A stretch of DNA of 64,000 bases from Nemertoderma westbladi (GCA_032718475.1 JAUCBJ010009109.1:1-64000); one strand, 5' to 3'; shown: positions 13,201-24,823, counted from the stretch's first letter. The notes: generated by a model not told the origin, from the sequence alone. Numbers and translations are program-made.

Positions 13201-16200
13201 ACTAATGGACAGGTTTATCAGCTGTTTTATCACAAATCGCAGGTGGACACCACACATACTAATGTACAGGTTTATCAGCTGATCGCAGGTGGACACCACA
13301 CATACTAATGGACAGGTTTATCAGCTGATCGCAGGTGGACACCACACATACTAATGTACAGGTTTATCAGCTGATCGCAGGTGGACACCACACATACTAA
13401 TGTACAGGTTTATCAGCTGATCGCAGGTGGACACCACACATACTAATGGACAGGTTTATCAGCTGATCGCAGGTGGACACCACACATACTAATGTACAGG
13501 TTTATCAGCTGATCGCAGGTGGACACCACACATACTAATGGACAGGTTGATCAGCTGATCGCAGGTGGACACCACACATACTAATGTACAGGTTTATCAG
13601 CTGATCGCAGGTGGACACCACACATACTAATGGACAGGTTTATCAGCTGTTTTATCACAAATCGCAGGTGGACACCACACATACTAATGTACAGGTTTAT
13701 CAGCTGATCGCAGGTGGACACCACACATACTAATGTACAGGTTTATCAGCTGATCGCAGGTGGACACCACACATACTAATGTACAGGTTTATCAGCTGTT
13801 TTATCACAAATCGCAGGTGGACACCACACATACTAATGGACAGGTTTATCAGCTGATCGCAGGTGGACACCACACATACTAATGGACAGGTTTATCAGCT
13901 GATCGCAGGTGGACACCACACATACTAATGTACAGGTTTATCAGCTGATCGCAGGTGGACACCACACATACTAATGGATAGGTTTATCAGCTGATCGCAG
14001 GTGGACACCACACATACTAATGTACAGGTTTATCAGCTGATCGCAGGTGGACACCACACATACTAATGTACAGGTTTATCAGCTGATCGCAGGTGGACAC
14101 CACACATACTAATGTACAGGTTTATCAGCTGATCGCAGGTGGACACCACACATACTAATGTACAGGTTTATCAGCTGATCGCAGGTGGACATCACACATA
14201 CTAATGTACAGGTTTATCAGCTGATCGCAGGTGGACATCACACATACTAATGGACAGGTTTATCAGCTGATCGCAGGTGGACACCACACATACTAATGTA
14301 CAGGTTTATCAGCTGATCGCAGGTGGACACCACACATACTAATGTACAGGTTTATCAGCTGATCGCAGGTGGACACCACACATACTAATGTACAGGTTTA
14401 TCAGCTGATCGCAGGTGGACACCACACATACTAATGTACAGGTTTATCAGCTGATCGCAGGTGGACACCACACATACTAATGTACAGGTTTATCAGCTGA
14501 TCGCAGGTGGACACCACACATACTAATGTACAGGTTTATCAGCTGATCGCAGGTGGACACCACACATACTAATGTACAGGTTTATCAGCTGATCGCAAGT
14601 GGACACCACACATACTAATGTACAGGTTTATCAGCTGATCGCAGGTGGACACCACACATACTAATGTACAGGTTTATCAGCTGATCGCAGGTGGACACCA
14701 CACATACTAATGTACAGGTTTATCAGCTGATCGCAGGTGGACACCACACATACTAATGTACAGGTTTATCAGCTGATCGCAGGTGGACACCACACATACT
14801 AATGTACAGGTTTATCAGCTGATCGCAGGTGGACACCACACATACTAATGTACAGGTTTATCAGCTGATCGCAGGTGGACACCACACATACTAATGTACA
14901 GGTTTATCAGCTGATCGCAGGTGGACACCACACATACTAATGTACAGGTTTATCAGCTGTTTTATCACAAATCGCAGGTGGACACCACACATACTAATGT
15001 ACAGGTTTATCAGCTGATCGCAGGTGGACACCACACATACTAATGTACAGGTTTATCAGCTGATCGCAGGTGGACACCACACATACTAATGTACAGGTTT
15101 ATCAGCTGATCGCAGGTGGACACCACACATACTAATGGACAGGTTTATCAGCTGTTTTATCACAAATCGCAGGTGGACACCACGCATACTAATGTACTGG
15201 TTTATCAGCTGATCGCAGGTGGACACCACACATACTAATGTACAGGTTTATCAGCTGATCGCAGGTGGACACCACACATACTAATGGACAGGTTTATCAG
15301 CTGTTTTATCACAAATCGCAGGTGGACACCACACATACTAATGTACAGGTTTATCAGCTGATCGCAGGTGGACACCACAGATACTAATGTACAGGTTTAT
15401 CAGCTGATCGCAGGTGGACACCACACATACTAATGTACAGGTTTATCAGCTGATCGCAGGTGGACACCACACATACTAATGTACAGGTTTATCAGCTGAT
15501 CGCAGGTGGACACCACACATACTAATGTACAGGTTTATCAGCTGATCACAGGTGGACACCACACATACTAATGTACAGGTTTATCAGCTGATCGCAGGTG
15601 GACACCACACATACTAATGGACAGGTTGATCAGCTGATCGCAGGTGGACACCACACATACTAATGTACAGGTTTATCAGCTGATCGCAGGTGGACACCGC
15701 ACATACTAATGTACAGGTTTATCAGCTGATCGCAGATGGACACCACACATACTAATGTACAGGTTTATCAGCTGATCGCAGGTGGACACCACACATACTA
15801 ATGGACAGGTTGATCAGCTGATCGCAGGTGGACACCACACATACTAATGTACAGGTTTATCAGCTGATCGCAGGTGGACACCACACATACTAATGTACAG
15901 GTTTATCAGCTGATCGCAGGTGGACACCACACATACTAATGGACAGGTTTATCAGCTGTTTTATCGCAAATCGCATGGGTTTCTTGATTATCAAAAATAG
16001 ATTGCCTCGTTTTTTTCGAATTTGTGGGCACCTCATCACCATTTCGGTAAAATGATTACTGTCGGACGGAGCAGTGAGCTTATCATACACTCACTGGTCA
16101 TCAATGTTCATTATTTTATGTTAATAATAATATTTTAGATTTCTGTATTCTATGAAATTGTTTGATGTTAACAGATTAAAATCAAAAATTCACAATTTAA

Positions 16201-19200
16201 AAATTATAACTGCCTTCACCGACCCTTATTATAAAGCGATACTAAAAAGTAGTTGTTGCGTCCAGCATGAACGTGTGTGGTCAGGTTGCTATGGCGCTGC
16301 GTTCAGCTTCAACGTGTGGTCAGGTTGCTACGGCGCTGCGTCCAGCTATTCTCATCCAGATCACTATAACTTCGTCGTTTTATATATAAACACAAATTTG
16401 TTGGTTGTCCGTACATTTGCATATTATTTGATTCTATGCAGGTATACTTTCTGACAGTGTATTGGGCCAATCCTGTACGACTTTAAACGATTGCCCGTTT
16501 GATCCAGCGCTATATTTTTGCTGCTACGATCACAATACTTGCTGTTCTTTGGCGGAATCAGTAAATACGCAGAAAAGCTGCGTATCAAATAGTGATTGTG
16601 AACTGGTTGCAAGTAACCTTTATTGCTGCAGCGATACAACAAAGTGAGTCATGCATAAGTTTTCCTGTTGTGTAATAATTGATTTTAATAATGTAATTAT
16701 ACTCGTTTGCTTTGCCCCAAGTTCAACCATTTCAATCATTTATAATTGCAACAGAACTAATTAATTTCGATAGAACTGAACTGACGAGCAGCATAATTAA
16801 AATAGAAATGAACAATTATATTTTGCAGGTGTTGCAGAACCAGCAGCTCTTCTTCCAATGACCCATCTATTAGTATCGGCCCATATATTAGTTCAACTGC
16901 AACCGGAATTGGGTTAGTTTGTATTGTTTTGTATTAGGGATTGGAGACTTATGAGGTACACAAAAACAAAATATCTGGCATACGCTGTACGGATCAATCC
17001 GATCTACTTCTTTGTCACGGTTGCGGTCGTTGACCTCCTGTACTTTCCCCGAAAGGTTTTTTATTTTTTTCAGAATACTGTTTTCTAAAATAGAACCTTT
17101 TGTTTTTTGTTGCTAGGGTAACAGCGATGGTGTTCGCGATTTTGGTGCCCAGTCTATGTTGCTGCGGTTGTTTGGTTGCGGTTATCTGTATCGCTAAGGG
17201 TTCGAATAAGGCGGTTAAACGGAACACACCGGTTGGTGTAACACCTACTGCGGGACAGGGTAGTGGGGTGAGAAGTTCCCAATCCCAGTTTAACCAGAAG
17301 CCTCCAGGTACACACTCACTAGCAACATATAGTACGGTAGGCAGTAGTCAGTGTTACACACTCAGTAGCAACATATAGTACGGTAGGCAGTAGTCAGTGT
17401 TACACACTCAGTAGCAACATATAGTACGGTAGGCAGTAGTCAGTGTTACACACTCAGTAGCAACATATAGTACGGTAGGCAGTAGTCAGTGTTACACACT
17501 CAGTAGCAACATATAGTACGGTAGGCAGTAGTCAGTGTTACACACTCAGTAGCAACATATAGTACGGTAGGCAGTAGTCAGTGTAACACACTCAGTAGCA
17601 ACATATAGTACGGTAGGCAGTAGTCAGTGTTACACACTCAGTAGTAACATATAGTACGGTAGGCAGTAGTCAGTGTTACACACTCAGTAGCAACATATAG
17701 TACGGTAGGCAGTAGTCAGTGTTACACACTCAGTAGCAACATATAGTACGGTAGGCAGTAGTCAGTGTTACACACTCAGTAGCAACACGTAGTACGGTAG
17801 GCAGTAGTCAGTGTTACACACTCAGTAGCAACATATAGTACGGTAGGCAGTAGTCAGTGTTACACACTCAGTAGCAACATATAGTACGGTAGGCAGTAGT
17901 CAGTGTTACACACTCAGTAGCAACACGTAGTACGGTAGGCAGTAGTCAGTGTTACACACTCAGTAGCAACATATAGTACGGTAGGCAGTAGTCAGTGTTA
18001 CACACTCAGTAGCAACATATAGTACGGTAGGCAGTAGTCAGTGTTACACACTCAGTAGCAACATATAGTACGGTAGGCAGTAGTCAGTGTTACACACTCA
18101 GTAGCAACATATAGTACGGTAGGCAGTAGTCAGTGTTACACACTCAGTAGCAACACGTAGTACGGTAGGCAGTAGTCAGTGTTACACACTCAGTAGCAAC
18201 ATATAGTACGGTAGGCAGTAGTCAGTGTAACACACTCAGTAGCAACATATAGTACGGTAGGCAGTAGTCAGTGTTACACACTCAGTAGCAACATATAGTA
18301 CGGTAGGCAGTAGTCAGTGTTACACACTCAGTAGCAACATATAGTACGGTAGGCAGTAGTCAGTGTAACACACTCAGTAGCAACATATAGTACGGTAGGC
18401 AGTAGTCAGTGTTACACACTCAGTAGCAACATATAGTACGGTAGGCAGTAGTCAGTGTTACACACTCAGTAGCAACATATAGTACGGTAGGCAGTAGTCA
18501 GTGTAACACACTCAGTAGCAACATATAGTACGGTAGGCAATAGTCAGTGTTACACACTCAGTAGCAACATATAGTACGGTAGGCAGTAGTCAGTGTTACA
18601 CACTCAGTAGCAACATATAGTACGGTAGGCAGTAGTCAGTGTTACACACTCAGAAGCAACATATAGTACGGTAGGCAGTAGTCAGTGTTACACACTCAGT
18701 AGCAACATATAGTACGGTAGGCAGTAGTCAGTGTTACACACTCAGTAGCAACATATAGTACGGTAGGCAGTAGTCAGTGTTACACACTCAGTAGCAACAC
18801 GTAGTACGGTAGGCAGTAGTCAGTGTTACACACTCAGTAGCAACATATAGTACGGTAGGCAGTAGTCAGTGTTACACACTCAGTAGCAACATATAGTACG
18901 GTAGGCAGTAGTCAGTGTTACACACTCAGTAGCAACATATAGTACGGTAGGCAGTAGTCAGTGTAACACACTCAGTAGCAACATATAGTACGGTAGGCAG
19001 TAGTCAGTGTTACACACTCAGTAGCAACATATAGTACGGTAGGCAGTAGTCAGTGTTACACACTCAGTAGCAACATATAGTACGGTAGGCAGTAGTCAGT
19101 GTTACACACTCAGTAGCAACATATAGTACGGTAGGCAGTAGTCAGTGTTACACACTCAGTAGCAACATATAGTACGGTAGGCAGTAGTCAGTGTTACACA

Positions 19201-22021
19201 CTCAGTAGCAACACGTAGTACGGTAGGCAGTAGTCAGTGTTACACACTCAGTAGCAACATATAGTACGGTAGGCAGTAGTCAGTGTTACACACTCAGTAG
19301 CAACATATAGTACGGTATGCAGTAGTCAGTGTTACACACTCAGTAGCAACATATAGTACGGTAGGCAGTAGTCAGTGTTACACACTCAGTAGCAACATAT
19401 AGTACGGTAGGCAGTAGTCAGTGTTACACACTCAGTAGCAACACGTAGTACGGTAGGCAGTAGTCAGTGTTACACACTCAGTAGCAACATATAGTACGGT
19501 AGGCAGTAGTCAGTGTTACACTCTCAGTAGCAACATATAGTACGGTAGGCAGTAGTCAGTGTTACACACTCAGTAGCAACATATAATACGGTAGGCAGTA
19601 GTCAGTATGCAAACGGCATGGATCCATAGCAACGCATTGGATCCATAACAACGCAATGGATCCGAAGTAACGCATTGGATCCATAGCAACGCATTAGATC
19701 CATAGCAACGCATTGGATCCATAGCAACGCAATGGATCCGAAGTAATGCATTGGATCCATAGCAAGGCATTGGATCCGAAGTAACACCTTGGATCCATAG
19801 CAACGCATTAGATCCATAGCAACGCATTGGATCCATAACAACGCAATGGATCCGAAGTAACGCATTGGATCCATAGCAACGCATTAGATCCATAGCAACG
19901 CATTGGATCCATAGCAACGCAATGGATCCGAAGTAACGCATTGGATCCATAGCAAGGCATTGGATCCGAAGCAACGCATTGGATCCATAGCAACGCATTG
20001 GATCCATAGCAACGCATTGTATCCGAAGCAACACATTGGATCCATAGCAACGCATTGGATCCGAAGCAACGCATTGGATCCATAGCAACGCATTGGGTCC
20101 ATAGCAACGCATTGGATCCGAAGCAACACATTGGATCTATAGCAACGCATTGGATCCGAAGCAACGCATTGGATCCGAAGCAACGCATTGGATCTATAGC
20201 AACGCATTGGATCCGAAGCAACGCCGAAGCAACGCATTGGATCCATAGCAACGCATTGGATCCATAGCAACCCATTAGATCCAAAGCAACGCATTGGATC
20301 CGAAGCAACGCATTGGATCCGAAGCAACGCATTGGATCCATAGCAACCAATTGGATCCATAGCAACGCATTGGATCCGAAGCAACGCCTTGGATCCATAG
20401 CAACGCATTGGATCCATAGCAACCCATTAGATCCAAAGCAACGCATTGGATCCAAAGCAACGCATTGGATCCGAAGCAACGCATTGGATCCGAAGCAACG
20501 CATTGGATCCATAGCAACGCATTGGATCCACAGCAACGCATTGGATCCGAAGTAACACATTGGATCCATAGCAACCCATTGGATCCATAGCAACGCATTG
20601 GATCCGAAGCAACACATTGGATCTATAGCAACGCATTGGATCCGAAGCAACGCATTGGATCCGAAGCAACGCATTGGGTCCATAGCAACGCATTGGATCC
20701 GAAGCAACACATTGGATCTATAGCAACGCATTGGATCCGAAGCAACGCATTGGATCCGAAGCAACGCATTGGATCCATAGCAACGCATTGGATCCATAGC
20801 AACCCATTAGATCCAAAGCAACGCATTGGATCCGAAGCAACGCATTGGATCCGAAGCAACGCATTGGATCCATAGCAACGCATTGGATCCATAGCAACGC
20901 ATTGGATCCGAAGCAACGCATTGGATCCATAGCAACGCATTGGATCCATAGCAACCCATTAGATCCAAAGCAACGCATTGGATCCGAAGCAACGCATTGG
21001 ATCCGAAGCAACGCATTGGATCCATAGCAACGCATTGGATCCATAGCAACGCATTGGATCCGAAGCAACGCATTGGATCCGAAGCAACGCATGGGATCCA
21101 TGTGAGTGGATCCATAAAAAATAAGGAAGTGGGGGTTACATTTCGACCTATGTTAGAGGCAACTTAAAGACTGTCTGTTCAATAGAGATGGAATAGATGA
21201 GAGCGAGTGGGGATGAGAGGGGATGAGACCCAGTAAGGTCGAAACGCGTACGTGGTTTGGAGAGATATGAGATATTAATTTCATGAAAAATTACGCGATT
21301 CCTAAATTTGTACACTACCCGGTTAAAAAGTACGCATGTGATGGGATTAGTCCTACAATTGCGCCAATAAAAGATAAGTTATTTTCGGTAAAATAAACTT
21401 ATCAATCGAGGATAAGACCCCTAAATCCCTTCCTATAATAAAATGTATATGTCACACAAGTGGCTGAACTGGTTAGCGCTATTGATGAGGCCTGATAGGC
21501 CGAAATGTACGTATAGCCCTGGTTCAACCCCCCGGTGACATGCTACCTAATTTTTTGCATTTCTAAACAAAACCATAACATTACATCATTATTAGAAAGA
21601 AAGGTAAAGATGTTAAAGCTGGGAGATTAAATATTAAAGATGTTGAAGGCCGACACCCGCTGGTAAAGTTCCGTAATAGAACCGTAATGAAAGATGACCT
21701 GTTGAATTTTTCAAATTATTTTCCTGCAAATTTTTCTGATTTTGTCCCACCACTATTCTCGATTTTTTCTGTTACCTAGGTGCTACCGGAACCGCAGCCC
21801 AACCATATAACATATCATCGTCGTTTGGAGCCTCGCCACCTTCCCAGACATTGAATCCGAATCTCTACCCACCGACACGTCTACCCCAATGGTACGGACA
21901 GCCGGTGAGCGAACTACCTCCCCCGCCCGCGTACGGAGCTAGGGATGGTACCGGCATGCCCCCACCGCCCCCACCTGGGTTCATAGATCAGGGGAATCCG
22001 CCGACCTATTGGTCACAGTGA
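4228..22021 (+). CDS. Gene 1: cysteine-rich single-pass membrane protein (5 exons, spliced span)
   Basis: Five exons (4228-4267, 16442-16643, 16829-16912, 17117-17307, 21780-22021) join in phase to 759 coding bases, 252 residues. Every intron is GT-AG. Residues 1-22 look like a signal peptide. The ectodomain has two repeats with identical spacing, C-x5-C-x8-CC-x5-CC, six cysteines each, then a Ser-rich linker. A hydrophobic, Cys-containing segment (AMVFAILVPSLCCCGCLVAV and following, about residues 112-135) is the membrane span, followed by basic residues. The cytoplasmic tail is rich in Pro, Gly, Ser and Gln and has PPAY and PPTY motifs, the PPxY type bound by WW domains. The architecture resembles the Shisa/WBP1/CYYR1 group of single-span six-cysteine adaptors, but that assignment is inferred from layout. 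A plasma-membrane or endosomal adaptor role is likely. Introns 1 and 4 are filled with minisatellites. Confidence 0.8.
4308..15975. repeat. Array B: 46-bp (and 57-bp) minisatellite in gene 1 intron 1, about 250 units
   Basis: The common unit is 46 bp, running from ATCGCAGGTGGACACCACAC through CATACTAATGTACAGG to TTTATCAGCTG. A longer 57-bp version has an 11-base insertion giving GTTTTATCACAAATCGCAGG. The array starts about 40 bp after the gene 1 intron-1 donor. Rare variants recur at exactly 2550 bp (for example GATCGCAAGT at 9491, 12041 and 14591), which shows a higher-order repeat of 54 units, six of them long. Variants near 6071 and 7679 show an older 1608-bp copying step. Confidence 0.95.
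15976..16441 (+). other. End of gene 1 intron 1, with a two-copy repeat
   Basis: This unique sequence follows array B and ends at the acceptor TTCTATGCAG/GTATAC. It includes a short imperfect tandem duplication (about 16271-16310 and 16312-16346) sharing GGTCAGGTTGCTAYGGCGCT. Open frames here have no protein-like features. Confidence 0.7.
16442..16643 (+). CDS. Gene 1 exon 2 (cysteine-rich ectodomain)
   Basis: The exon encodes the first six-cysteine repeat (SCTTLNDC, then YFCC, then TCC) and most of the second (SCVSNSDC, then LYCC). It begins after a CAG acceptor in phase 1 and ends in phase 2 at AA/GTGAGTC. The dense, regularly spaced cysteines make coding status clear. Confidence 0.85.
16829..16912 (+). 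CDS. Gene 1 exon 3 (end of cysteine repeat and Ser-rich linker)
   Basis: The exon follows the acceptor ATATTTTGCAG and supplies the final CC of the second six-cysteine repeat, then a Ser/Ile-rich linker. It ends in phase 2 at GG/GTTAGTTT. Both junction codons are completed in frame by its neighbours. Confidence 0.8.
17117..17307 (+). CDS. Gene 1 exon 4 (transmembrane segment)
   Basis: The exon follows the acceptor TTTGTTGCTAG and encodes the membrane span, with a CCCGC cluster inside it, then a basic stop-transfer stretch (KGSNKAVKR) and the start of the Gln/Ser/Pro-rich tail. It ends in phase 1 at CCTCCAG/GTACACAC, which is also the first base of array C. Confidence 0.85.
17308..19606. repeat. 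Array C: 46-bp minisatellite starting at the gene 1 exon-4 donor, 50 copies
   Basis: The unit is 46 bp (GTTACACACTCAGTAGCAAC through TAGTACGGTAGGCAGTAGTC to AGT). The first copy is slightly diverged (GTACACACTCACTAGC) and its initial GT is the donor dinucleotide of intron 4. Variants include GTAACACAC and CACGTAG units recurring through the array. It is followed within a dozen bases by array D in the same intron. Confidence 0.95.
19618..21114. repeat. Array D: 19-bp repeat, about 79 copies
   Basis: The unit is 19 bp, GGATCCATAGCAACGCATT, interspersed with a GGATCCGAAGCAACGCATT version and minor variants. Almost every unit carries the palindrome GGATCC. A truncated junction lies at about 20221. 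Open frames of up to 329 codons on the - strand arise from the stop-poor unit and have no other support. Confidence 0.95.
21115..21779 (+). other. End of gene 1 intron 4
   Basis: This unique sequence lies between array D and the exon-5 acceptor GTTACCTAG. It contains two short segments sharing a GATGAG-stem-CGAAA core (about 21223-21250 and 21483-21507). The second sits inside a tRNA-like element listed separately. Otherwise it is AT-rich with nothing recognisable. Confidence 0.6.
21449..21541 (+). repeat. tRNA-like element (SINE head or tRNA pseudogene)
   Basis: The ends pair perfectly as a seven-base acceptor-like stem, ATGTCAC with GTGACAT. Inside is an A-box-like segment (TGGCTGAACTGGTTAGCGC) and a B-box-like segment (GGTTCAACCC) in tRNA order. 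The middle, about 35 bases, replaces a normal anticodon arm and contains GGCC-TGATA-GGCC, with GATGAG before it and CGAAA after. No normal anticodon loop is evident, so a functional tRNA is unlikely. A tRNA-derived SINE head is the best guess. Confidence 0.5.
21780..22021 (+). CDS. Gene 1 exon 5 (proline-rich cytoplasmic tail and stop)
   Basis: The exon completes a Gly codon with exon 4 and encodes 79 further residues ending in PPTYWSQ and TGA. It has a PPPPAY segment, a run of six prolines and PPTY, so two PPxY motifs. Codon third positions are GC-richer than the surrounding AT-rich DNA, as expected for a real exon. Confidence 0.85.
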
Positions 22022-22700
22022 AACGTTCTAGAACATTATGTGACTAATCTTATCGGTCGCAGTGAAACTATTCCGGGACATTCTGAGACTGATATATTCC
22101 ATTATTGGAATTGCTAACATTACTTAAACTTTTTAAATTTTAATTTTAATTTTTTTAACTATTTTTTTGTTCAGACGATTTTCAGTTATCGATATATCAA
22201 TTGTCAATTATCAAACCCTGACATCCAACCATTCTTACTAATTGTAATTACAACTTGGCGTGTTAAATTATAAGCACCAAATACCCTGTCACTAAAATAC
22301 AATATGCAAAGGGGGTAAATCTCTTTATTTCCCGTTGTAATTTTCAACTCTTCAATATTATTAAAATGAATAATTATTCAAATTAAATTATATAATAAGT
22401 AGTTAAAATGTTTATAAATAATATTTAGAAACTATAGAGAATATTTACTGGTATTATTTAATTTATCGGATTGTAAAAAAAGCAGTGAAATACGCCATAA
22501 TAATAATAATTTTAGAATGGCCTATAAGCTACACGACTTACTAACGACATAATGTTGTATTGATTATAACATAGTTTAATATTCAATATACAGTAAATAT
22601 TATTTAGACTAAGACTCAAACGGGGATCCTAAAGCCGAGAATATCTGGATCCCGATCAATGACCTACTATAGATACGACCCGCCAAGCTGCTGCACAGCC
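22022..22700. other. Gene 1 3' region, no gene seen
   Basis: AT-rich sequence after the gene 1 stop. It should hold the 3' untranslated region. I did not find an unambiguous AATAAA close to the stop, so the transcript end is not placed. Confidence 0.5.
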
Positions 22701-23288
22701 CCTAAATTTAGTGGGCCAGTTATTTCTCTTAGATAGAACCCCTTAAACAATAGGACTAGCGCGTCAAAAGTACTCGTCCCGAACTAAAATTATGTCCTCT
22801 TTCATATGAGACAAATAAAAATGTAATATCTCCAGTAGTTTTCGAGATGTAGGGGGTTCCGGGCACCCATTTCTGCACCTTTCGGAAATCCAATAAAATT
22901 ACTCAAAATACACCTCTAAAGACTTTGGTATAGCCAACTATATTATTATTTTTTTGAGTGTTGAATTTATTATTAATAATAATTTTGTGTCTATTATAAA
23001 TCGATGTTTTGTCTAAATCTCACTTTCGATTGTTAAAAATGAATCAACACACCAAACAATAATAGTTGGCTATACCATTAGTGTATTTGAGTAATTTAAT
23101 TTCATTTCCGAATAAATGGTGCTGAAATAGAACCCAATATATCTGGAAAACTACTGGATCTATTAAAATTATATTTGTCTCGTCTGAAAGAAAACATAAT
23201 TTTAGTTATAGACGAGTACTTTCGACGCGCCTGACATATTGTTTAAGGGGTTCTATCTAAGAGAAATAACTGGCCCACTAAGTTTAGG
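22701..23288. mobile_element. 588-bp foldback element (MITE-like)
   Basis: The two ends are long inverted repeats. CCTAAATTTAGTGGGCCAGT at 22701 matches the reverse complement of the sequence ending at 23288, and the match continues through AGAGAAATAACTGGCC, GGGGTTCTATCTAAG and TTTCGACGCGC with scattered differences. Further in, GGTATAGCCAACTA (about 22929) faces TAGTTGGCTATACC (about 23064). The central loop is roughly 100 bp and AT-rich. No transposase frame is present. I could not define a target-site duplication. This is the structure of a non-autonomous DNA transposon. Confidence 0.75.
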
Positions 23289-23571
23289 ATTCAGTGGGAT
23301 CGAGACAATAATTAAATCGGCTGATATCTATAGTTAGTTAGGTCAGAAATATAAATAGCAAAGTGGATTTGTTGAATATCCGATTAAAAGTTGCCCCAGA
23401 ACGTATCGAAATAAGTTGCCCTAACCCGTTTCAGACATAAACAGCAAAATAATCAACTGAAAATTTAACCCAAAATTAACCAAACCGGAAAGTCATTAAG
23501 TTTAGAGACGCCAGTTTATAATAATTTAAAGTCATTTAGTCAACGAGATAAAAATATGAGTGAAAAATATA

Positions 23572-23830
23572 TTAGCGATACTCGGATTGGCACAATAGAA
23601 CGGCACAAGATCTTTTAGCGATACTCGGATTGGCACAATAGAACGGCACAAGATCTTTTAGCGATACTCGGATTGGCACAATAGAACGGCACAAGATCTT
23701 TTAGCGATACTCGGATTGGCACAATAGAACGGCACAAGATCTTTTAGCGATACTCAGATTGGCACAATAGAACGGCACAAGATCTTTTAGCGATACTCAG
23801 ATTGGCACAATAGAACGGCACAAGATCTTA
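23572..23830. repeat. Array E: 43-bp repeat, 6 copies
   Basis: Six nearly identical 43-bp units (TTAGCGATACTCGGATTGGC followed by ACAATAGAACGGCACAAGAT and CTT). The last two units carry CTCAGATT in place of CTCGGATT. It lies in the convergent spacer between gene 1 and the MAGI gene. Confidence 0.95.
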
Positions 23831-24823
23831 TAAACAACTCGACTAATTCCGCTAACTACCGCTAATGCGGTAATACTAGAGCTGATCAGCTAATCTTATT
23901 TACAACAAAAATACATGAACATTTTAAAAATAATAAATCCATTATTATTATTATTATATACAAATTATTTAAACAGCCCGATTATTAATCCCGATTATTT
24001 AATCTTAATTACATCATAATGGATAACAACAGAATTCAAATAAAAATTTAGCTCAATAAATTATATTAAAACTAAATTTATTATCAATCTTTGATTGCAG
24101 TTATTATAATATTATTATTGTGGTTAATACAAAATCTCATAATTATTATGACATAATATTTATGATACAAAAAAAGACGGTACAAGACCTGTAGGGTAAA
24201 TTTGGCGCTGTTTCCGAAAATAGCAAAATATTCCATAATTTTGGGTTGTGGTCTTGTTTGGTGTCAAAAGTTGTGCAGCACCAAAATTACAAATTTTGGG
24301 TGAAAATTACAAATATTTCCATAACTCGATAACGAAACAACTTATCGAGAAGCTGTCGGAATCAACATCTTAACATCAGAAAACACATTAAAAAACTGTC
24401 GAAAAAAAAACGATATGATGATAAAATAGTTGCGAAAGTGAAACTAAAATTTATTTATTTAAACATTATCACTGTAATATAAAATGTCGAACATCGACCC
24501 CCACTTGATACCATATTGTTAACCATTTCATATTACAGATGAACATAATTATTATCTAGACCTCAAAATATTTATTGGTAAATCAATAATTAATTACTTA
24601 TAAATCAATCGAAGTAAATAAATTGCAAATCCAGTTACATATAGTGAATCAAATTAAACGAAAAAACCTACACTTTGTAAATAATTTGTGCAAAATGCAA
24701 GAAAAATATAGGCAGCAAACTAATTAGAGCTAATGTGGAAAAAAACATTGAAAAATATCTATACAAAAATGAAAAATTAAAATAAAATTGTAAGAGAAAA
24801 ATCGAACAAGTCGAAACGAAGTA
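23831..24823. other. AT-rich convergent spacer, nothing recognised
   Basis: About 1 kb of AT-rich unique sequence without a protein-like open frame. On the - strand, AATAAATAAA-type motifs near 24451-24465 could serve as a polyadenylation signal for the MAGI gene if its 3' untranslated region spans array F. That is speculative. Confidence 0.45.

Noticed and set aside
4308-15975. CRISPR array
   Set aside because: Units are contiguous with no unique spacers, the context is an intron of a eukaryotic gene, and there are no cas genes.
19618-21114. GGATCC-rich 19-bp array as a protein-binding or restriction-related system
   Set aside because: The palindrome recurs only because it is part of the repeated unit. 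Nothing else supports a specific role.
21449-21541. Functional tRNA gene
   Set aside because: The acceptor, A-box and B-box parts are tRNA-like, but the anticodon region is too long and cannot form a normal anticodon arm.
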